Shown one piece after another: positions 57,161 through 64,000 of a stretch of DNA of 64,000 nt. Each line of letters starts with the position of its first letter. The stretch's first letter is position 1. The position numbers and the translations under genes were made by a program. The notes under the pieces are model-generated. The model saw nothing but the letters and a program-made list of their open reading frames with translations. It had not been told where the DNA came from and did not search any database. The stretch is from Carposina sasakii (lineage: Eukaryota > Arthropoda > Insecta > Lepidoptera > Carposinidae), in the NCBI GenBank assembly GCA_014607495.2, contig CP053153.1, positions 1-64,000 of the forward strand. Direction: 5' to 3'.

Positions 57161-57319
57161 TAAGGTGCGAGTATCTATTGGATGTAGGCCGCTTCCAACC
57201 AGGTGTAGTTACAGCCCACATCTGAACATAGGCCATGTTCATGTTCAGCTTCTCATGCCTGAAAATGATGAAAATAATTATATAAAAATAATAAGTGTAC
57301 TTAATCATAATACATCTCC

Positions 57320-57390
57320 GACCGTATTTTGGTCAAGGCAGCCAATCTCTACGAAGATTAGCCAGGTGCGCAGGTCATAGTGCACAAGTT
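57320..57390 (-). repeat. SINE family B fragment
   Basis: TCCGACCGTATTTTGGTCAA GGCAGCCAATCTCTACGAAG matches the tail end of 10892-11236. Confidence 0.55.
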
Positions 57391-58336
57391 AAAACGACCT
57401 AAATACAATAAGTTATTAAAGTTAATAAACTGTTCATTAAATAAAAATGAGAAAGTCAATTTTTACACGAGTTTTACGTAAACCACAGAGTAAAGCATGT
57501 TTTTCAATTTGTTACTCTCAAACCACCGTCGTTATTAGACACAGAACAACCCGAAATAAAAATATACGAAATTCGCACATTAAAATGTTAAGCGGATGTA
57601 AACAAAATAAATAAAATGGAGTTTTACGGCAACTGAGATAAAGCGAACCGATTAACGTTTAATGTTTTACATAAAATTTTAAATAAAGGCTGGACATAAA
57701 CTGGCATTGCCTTATTTATTCAAGGCCATGATTATTAACGCACAAAATATTTTATAATGTCGTTCTGAAAGAGGTTAGAAATATATTTAGAAGGTAAATG
57801 GCATACTCTACTTCTAGACTTCTACACCAGAAACTTATTATGATCGCAGATGCGAAATAAAAAATGTTTGGATACTAAGTAGGTAAACCTAGGTACAAAG
57901 AAAGTTCAATCTGAGATCCCCAAATCTAATCTCGATTTCTATCGATGGATAGAAATCGCAAATTCTCCATAACGCTCCGTAAAACCTTAATTTAGAAATA
58001 ACAACTTACATACTTTCAATAGACTACCTATAAAAAACTTTTGTATTGAACACAATAGCTTAAAATTACAATATCAAAATCTGGCTTTTGAAACAAAAAA
58101 ATAACGGTTGAAAACTATGACTGTTATCGCGTTTCTGAATTTGATCACATTGTAGCCGCGGTGTTATTTAAACGTGAAACGGTTTTATGCAAATGTTTTC
58201 CCCTATCCCTAGGTTATTTGCCATTTTTGGTTACTTTTTATAACACATTTAAGCCTCGTGTACACTAGGCATGGTAGTATTATTGTGATCTGCGACTAGC
58301 AGATAAAATATGTGTGATATCGATGTTATAAAAGTA
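57391..58336. other. No recognisable feature
   Basis: AT-rich, no exon or repeat recognised. Confidence 0.35.
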
Positions 58337-58535
58337 CTAGCGGCCACCCACCCCTTCGTCCGCGTTAGTGGAATTGCACCCGTGCGAAGCCGGGGCAGGT
58401 TGCTATATAGCCTATAGCCTTTCTTGATAAATGAGCTATCTAACACTGAAAGACTTTTTTAAATCAAATCAGAAGTTCCTGAGATTAGCGCATTCATACA
58501 AACAAACTCTTCAGCTTTGTAATATTAGTATAGAT
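58337..58535 (-). mobile_element. Complete short non-autonomous Helitron
   Basis: Minus strand: A, then TCTATACTAATATTACAAAG ... GCACGGGTGCAATTCCACTA, CGCGGACGAAGGGGTGGGTG, ending GCCGCTAG, then T. Both Helitron termini (5' TC, 3' CTAG) and the A-T insertion site are clean; 199 bases. Confidence 0.75.
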
Positions 58536-60370
58536 AATGGTTATAAGATTTATCTTATCTTATGAAATACTACTTTATAATTCGGAAGATTATATTTTAT
58601 GTTATTTATATGTGAAATCTCTTCCTCGCTAGGTTGAATATAATATTAATTGCGAATGACAGTTCCTGCCCTTAAAACCTTTACGTTCAACTTACATTGC
58701 TTACTCAGAACAATGAGACCCAAGGAGCCATCAGTGACAAATGCCGTATAGTAAAGCAAAAAACGAAGCAAAAATCCTGCATATTACTTCTTATGATTTT
58801 AATAAAAATAATAGGTAGAAATTACTAAAAAGTCTAAGTATAGGGAGACTTTTTTAATTTACAAAAATTCACAGCAGTTCAGCATTCTATCAATTACATC
58901 ACATACACTCATAAAATAAAGATATAACAACGATCTAGGTCAATTTGTCTGAATTAAAGTTGCTACTTTTGAAGCAACTTTGTAATGGTTCTGAAGGACT
59001 CATTACTCTATGGTTGCTATATAGATTTTGTGTTTTTGTTTAAATGGGTCCAAGAAAAAAATACAAAAATTTGAGCCATTCAGTGGCGCTACGAACGGGT
59101 ACCAGCAAGGAAAACTGCTGAGGAATCACTAATATGCCTAAAGATACAAAAGAGGACAAGGAAGCAATACTCAAAATACGAACCCAACAACTTCAATTGC
59201 AATCTTAAACGAAATCAGATCGGAAAGCATCACAGTCCTCCAATTTGATTGTATTGGTTGGCGGCATATTATTCACACAGTTAAATGGTTTATGCAAATA
59301 TTAACCGTTTCGATTGTGGTTCAACCTCGATGTACCTAACTATATTCTGTGGTTATCCTATTGTGGCGTATGAATTACTCAATTTTCAATCACAGTGACT
59401 TGCAGTTCTAATAATGGGTAGATTATAAGTTTCGTATATTTATGGCGTTATTCCTGCAGTTTTTTGTTTGAAATGGGCCTTAATTTCTTGTAATATCTGT
59501 ATTCCGCAAATCGTTCAATTTGACGTAAAAATACAGTAGACCAACGGATATACATAGTAACATCGCCGCATTAACAAATTACGTTAAAGTTTTCTGGCTA
59601 TACAGAGTACACCTAAGATATGAAAAAAAAATCAGGGATCTCTTTACCCTTCTGTCAGTGAAGGGTGTTGGTTATTTGTATAAAGATCACGGATTCCTAA
59701 TATTATTCCTTTTTTATTATGTTCCATTTAAACGTAGTTACGAGGGAACATCTATGTACATACTAGTTAAAACTTTGCCTTTCTGCACCCACTTTTCAGG
59801 CATTCCATACCGTTTTCCATACATCCAAAGTTTACCAACCAGGAGCGATATTTTACGCTAATAATAGAAAATTTCCACTTTAACTAAGCGGATCGCGTAT
59901 CCTCGCCAAGTTGGGGCAACTTCGGCACTTAGCGATTAAAAGTTGCCGCCTTTTACCTCACAACTTGTTAGTTATGCTCGCTCAGTCTTGAGAAGCGATT
60001 TACGCGGATACATACTTCATACACTTATATGTATTTAAATTTTATTTCTATCCATACTTTAATGTGGGATTCGTAGCAGTCTCGGAAGAATAGTATGGGT
60101 CTATCTAGGTATATAGATGAGTTATGTTGGAGAGCGCCTACTGGAGAGACAGACCACTTCCTGATAGTAATTATAAAGAATTGACAATAATAGACACATA
60201 CTCGTAATATATTTGAGAAAACCTGTCACAAAAGCTAATAGATTTAGTAGGGATCTCCGATTAGTAACTCAATTACATATACACACGGCTGCGTTCCCGA
60301 AATGGGGTAGACAGAACTGCAGGATCGTTAAGAAGATCCCATGGCCGCGTTTAGCATAGAGGGATAGATA
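58536..60370. other. Mostly unassigned
   Basis: 60290-60366 is a copy of the dispersed repeat noted at 1075 (TTCCCGAAATGGGGTAGACA). The rest is AT-rich with no supported exon. Confidence 0.35.
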
Positions 60371-61211
60371 TGTCGTGGCCATATTGTAAAATTGGTCATT
60401 TCATGAAATGGTCGAGCATTTCATGAAGTGGTCGCATTTCATGAAGTGGCCAATTCAATTTGACCATATCGTTAAATCGTCTACATTTCACGATTTTGTC
60501 ATCCACGTTTGGCCAAATCGTATTAACAGGGTGTCCATAAAATCCGAATGTGGTAAGAGCTTATATAAATAATATATACCGTACACCATATATAAGTATA
60601 CCATAAGGTATGATGATATGATTTTTTTTGCTATTATTTATGTGATATTTTCACAATATAATATTTAAAAACATAAAAGACTTTACAAAAGCGATTCGCA
60701 TCTGGCACATCGCCGGACGCTGCGTGGGCACGCTCGCTCCGCTCGCTCGGCTCGTGCGTCATTTGTCATAGTCTAACCTAACCTAACCTAACCTATCGTA
60801 ATCTAAGGTTTTTGTTTAACAATATTATTATAAACCACCATTAAGTCTAATATACATTATACAATATAACACACTATCCGTGAACTTCTTCTGCATAGTC
60901 ACCCTACTCTCTTTAATTTGTTTTATAACCTAAAAAGAAAAATCCGCCATCTTCACACATAAATAAGACGCGCGCAGCGCCTCTACCGGTGATTCATGTA
61001 ACTATTTTACGATATGATCAATAATCTTGACCACTTCATGAAATGATCGGGCGTTTAGTTGCCCATATCGAGAAACGATTTTTATCATCGATCTGCCCAA
61101 ACCATATCATGATGTGGCCAATAGACAGTTGAACTTTTCATGAAATGCGACCATTTCATGAAATGCTCGACCATTTCATGAAATGATCAATTCTACGATA
61201 TGGCCACGACA
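60371..61211. mobile_element. TIR element with reiterated TTTCATGAAATGGTC word and GC-rich core
   Basis: TGTCGTGGCCATATTGTAAA begins an ~85-base inverted repeat whose partner ends at 61211; GATA flanks both sides (60367-60370, 61212-61215). The arms are arrays of the self-complementary word TTTCATGAAA followed by TGGTCG. The centre has a GC-rich core at 60700-60760 and CCTAACCTAACC at 60772-60796. No coding capacity. Superfamily unknown. Confidence 0.65.
60772..60796. repeat. Interstitial CCTAA (TTAGG) run
   Basis: About four copies of CCTAA, the complement of the common insect telomere repeat, sitting inside a transposon-like element. Confidence 0.6.
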
Positions 61212-61215
61212 GATA

Positions 61216-62390
61216 TACCTCTAAATAATCAGAGACAGGTGCTAGCTTATCGCCTCAAATGCTTATTAACCCAAACATTTTTTTACTATAATAATGTTAA
61301 TACATTTTTTTTAAATTGTACCTTTCCATATAAAATCTCGAGTCAACAAAATAATAGGAAAATTTTCCGGAATATGACCGACATACGCTTGCGTCGGCTT
61401 ATCCCGAAACCTAGCTACCTGGCTCTACTTTATACTTGAATATAAATTGCCTAATCTATTTACAGGCTTCAGGAAAACATGGCAAGCTTACAAAGTAATG
61501 TGAACATAAAATAACAATGAATTTTCGGGCTCAAATCCACATTGTAGCGGTAGTAAGAAACGATAACGTAATAAGGAAATATTTTGCTTTATTTGACATA
61601 TTTACCTATAAAAAAATTTAAACTTTGGTACATACCTACGTACATAATATATTATACATACAGCTGTAGCATTGCGAAAAAGATCCCACAGCGACTTTTC
61701 ATAGCGGAGCCAGAGGGAAAATATCAGTTACAAGTGGCTTACTTAAATACACTCAAGCATTGAAAAATAACTCTTATGACGAGTAAAATAGGAACTACCA
61801 TCTCTCACCAGAATACGAGTAACGAGGAGAAAAGTTTCTTCAACACCAATCATGAGGACAGATAAGAGCAAATTGAAAATATTAAGTAACCTCAGAAATA
61901 ACAAATTTACGAGTACATAAAGTTGCGCTATCTTTAAACTTTGTTTATAACAAAGGAGACCCTTCCCGAATTGTTAACAAGACAGACTAACCGTATTATC
62001 TTCATTTTAACCGTCCTAACTAAACAGTAAAGAAATGGAAAAAATTCACCCGGGTTAACAACCCCTGATTCCGCGTGTCAGCTCTAACCACTAACCGTAT
62101 TATCTTTTCATCTCTTTTTAACTGCGTAGTCCTAGCCAAACTCGGCAAACAAAGCTGAATCCCTCAGCACAATGTTTAAAGATGAAACGACAATATCCTC
62201 GGATTATATTAATGGAGAAGTGTTTTTTATATCTTACAAGATATTATATATTATAAAATTATTAATAAAGAAATGGAAAAAACAATAATAGAATATACTT
62301 ACAACAATTACAACAATAGAACTTAATTTATACTTAGGTGCTTAGTTAATTTATATTCTCTTGTTTTAACTTTATCTTATTTTAAACTAT
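61216..62390. other. Mostly unassigned; SINE-C fragment
   Basis: 62030-62110 is a decayed SINE family C piece (GAAATGGAAAAAATTCACCCGGG). Nothing else is recognised. Confidence 0.4.
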
Positions 62391-62780
62391 ACAGGGTGTA
62401 AAAAGACAACAGTGTTTTTTAATACCTCGTATTCTTTGTAAGGTTACGATCATTTTCTTATATGGAACCAACCCTGGGAAACGACAAAAAATTGTGAAAA
62501 AATACTGTATTTTTTTTTGCAAGCAATGTATTCGTTTGATGCGCAAAATACAAATGTATCTAGAAAACTAACATTATAACATTTTGACATGGTATCTTTT
62601 AAAAAAATGTTTGTTAACTGATTTCAGATGGATTTATGTAAAAAAAATGATAATGTAACTTTGGACCTCAATATCTTGGAAACCCGTGGTTTCCCAGGGG
62701 TGCTTCCATAGAAAAAAAATATCGTGATGTTACAAAGAATACGAGGTATTAAAAGAACAAAGTTGTCTTTTTACACCCAA
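62391..62780. mobile_element. TIR element F3
   Basis: ACAGGGTGTAAAAAGACAAC ... TTGTCTTTTTACACCCA, with inner inverted words AATACCTCGTATTCTTTGTA / TACAAAGAATACGAGGTATT. 390 bases, non-coding. Confidence 0.65.
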
Positions 62781-63340
62781 TATAAATGTGTATCAGATAA
62801 AATTCTTGTTATTTTACAAGAAAACATAATCTATAGCCGAATCGATGAGAAAACAAATCCACTTCAAAAATAAATAACATCACCACTTGTTGAAAAGTTC
62901 CAATAGCTCAGAAGCTATAAAACATCGTTTAAAGGAAATAGAAAATGAAAGGGCCTCACGGGCATATTCATGATGATTCAGTTAAGTCAACCCCTGCCAT
63001 TTGCATACAACTCACATCAATCGTATTGCCGGCCCAAAAAACTGCCTCTCCCTTTAATAAATCATCTTATCTCCTCTAAAGAATGACTAATGAAGATGAA
63101 AAATCCCTAAGAATGGAAATAAAAGATTAAAGTAACAATCTGCTTGAAGGGAATTTATTACTGGAAGAGATTTTCTATCGCTCTATAGAGGTTTTATTAT
63201 GTAATTATCTTGGTTGGATTCCGATATAGTTAATCAATTTGAAATTAACTTTATCGTGTGCTTAAAAAATCTGTAATGTATTTTTAGTAGTTTATTAAAT
63301 AGACCTATTTTTATTGATAGTTAGCTTTCTGTAATATATT
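62781..63340. other. No recognisable feature
   Basis: 62900-63180 is somewhat less AT-rich and free of repeats, but I see no exon. Confidence 0.35.
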
Positions 63341-63341
63341 T

Positions 63342-63452
63342 GCCCACCACCGGGCCCTACACCCTATGACCCTCGGAGTTGATGCAGAGTGAGAAACCAG
63401 ACCCGAGCACCTAGCATGCAAGACGATACATTGCACTATCCGAAATAAATAG
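63342..63452 (-). repeat. Fragment of the 5838-6544 foldback element
   Basis: CCACCACCGGGCCCTACACC and GAGAAACCAGACCCGAGCAC then CTAGCATGCAAGACGATACA match one arm. Confidence 0.6.
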
Positions 63453-63549
63453 ATCTCTATTTTTATTGATAGTTAGGAATCTAATTATTATGAAATAATA
63501 ATATTGAAATATAATTTTTTAAAATAAAAATGGAATTAAAAAGTGAACT

Positions 63550-63755
63550 CCGGAGAAATCCTACTTAATATTATAAACACGAAAGTTTGTAAGATGGAAG
63601 TGGATGGATGTATGGAGTATGTTTGTTACTCTTTCACGTAAAATACGACTGGATGATTTTAGTAAAATTTGGTGGATAGATGGATTAACACATGGCTAAT
63701 TTTTATCCCGGGATTTGTCCCGGATTGTTTTTTTTTTGCATCCCACGCGGGATCA
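63550..63755 (+). mobile_element. Helitron-like fragment
   Basis: ATCCTACTTAATATTATAAA CACGAAAGTTTGTAAG, GTTACTCTTTCACGTAAAA, TTTTTATCCCGGGATTTG, CCACGCGGGATCACGGGGAC follow the usual order, with no clean terminus. Confidence 0.45.
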
Positions 63756-63864
63756 CGGGGACCATGTTTGCTATATTCGAGCCTATTTCTAGGGTAGGGT
63801 AGGTAGGTTCGTCACATAAATAAATTAGGTACAACATGCTTTCATCAATCTATATCTATTATTA

Positions 63865-64000
63865 TATTATTATAAAGAGGTAAACTTTGATTGTTTGTTT
63901 GTTTATTTGCAGCGAATGGCTCCGTAACTACTGGACCGATTTCAAAAATTCTTTCACCGTTAGAATCCTTATTGGACCTGGATGGATGACGGATTTCCTG
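63865..64000 (+). mobile_element. Helitron 5' part, cut by the window end
   Basis: ATTATAAAGAGGTAAACTTT and TTCAAAAATTCTTTCACCGT TAGAATCCTTATTGGACCT match the first 110 bases of 34397-35081. Confidence 0.55.

Noticed and set aside
1..64000. CRISPR arrays, bacterial operons, riboswitches or ribosome binding sites
   Set aside because: The window is eukaryotic, with spliced genes and animal mobile elements; no regularly spaced direct repeats of CRISPR type were seen.

Overview
This is a eukaryotic, AT-rich, intron-containing and repeat-dense window, most likely from a moth or butterfly (Lepidoptera). That assignment is an inference. It rests on short introns with GTAAGT-type donors, an insect-type secreted haem peroxidase, RTE-clade elements ending in (GATGAT)n, tRNA-headed SINEs, Helitrons ending in CTAG followed by T, a BEL/Pao gag-protease fragment, and short CCTAA runs matching the insect telomere word.

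Only two multi-exon host genes can be built with matching splice phases. The first, on the minus strand at 4921-19478, is a 12-exon animal haem peroxidase family gene encoding about 690 residues: a signal peptide, the whole peroxidase domain and a C-terminal tail. The calcium-loop and structural motifs are kept, but the distal Asp-His pair reads His-Arg and the proximal haem histidine reads Asn. Exon 9 also carries an extra A that shifts the frame, and the exon 9/10 phases do not fit. It is therefore either a non-enzymatic peroxidase relative with sequence errors or a decaying gene. The second, on the minus strand at about 43266-49339, is an unrecognised small basic protein of roughly 99 residues found by chaining short exons; an RTE retrotransposon lies in its first intron.

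Upstream of the peroxidase, 19463-26797 is a near-identical tandem duplication of a 3.5 kb unit. The unit holds the 5' flank and first codons of the peroxidase, a long imperfect hairpin, a broken BEL/Pao gag-protease fragment and a tRNA-derived SINE. Only the second copy has an insertion of an RTE 3' end, and that piece is almost identical to the 3' end of the 3.2 kb RTE element at 44950-48110.

The rest is mostly mobile DNA: a 3.0 kb pogo/Tigger-like transposon with a PHD-like C-terminus and two nonsense codons (50651-53688), two Harbinger-type MITEs, several Helitrons, families of TIR elements starting ACAGGGTG, foldback elements, and two odd elements (41610-43140 and 60371-61211) that share a GC-rich core. 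Several long stretches show nothing recognisable. Three further candidate exons (28409-28579, 33247-33525, 33701-33842) are weak.
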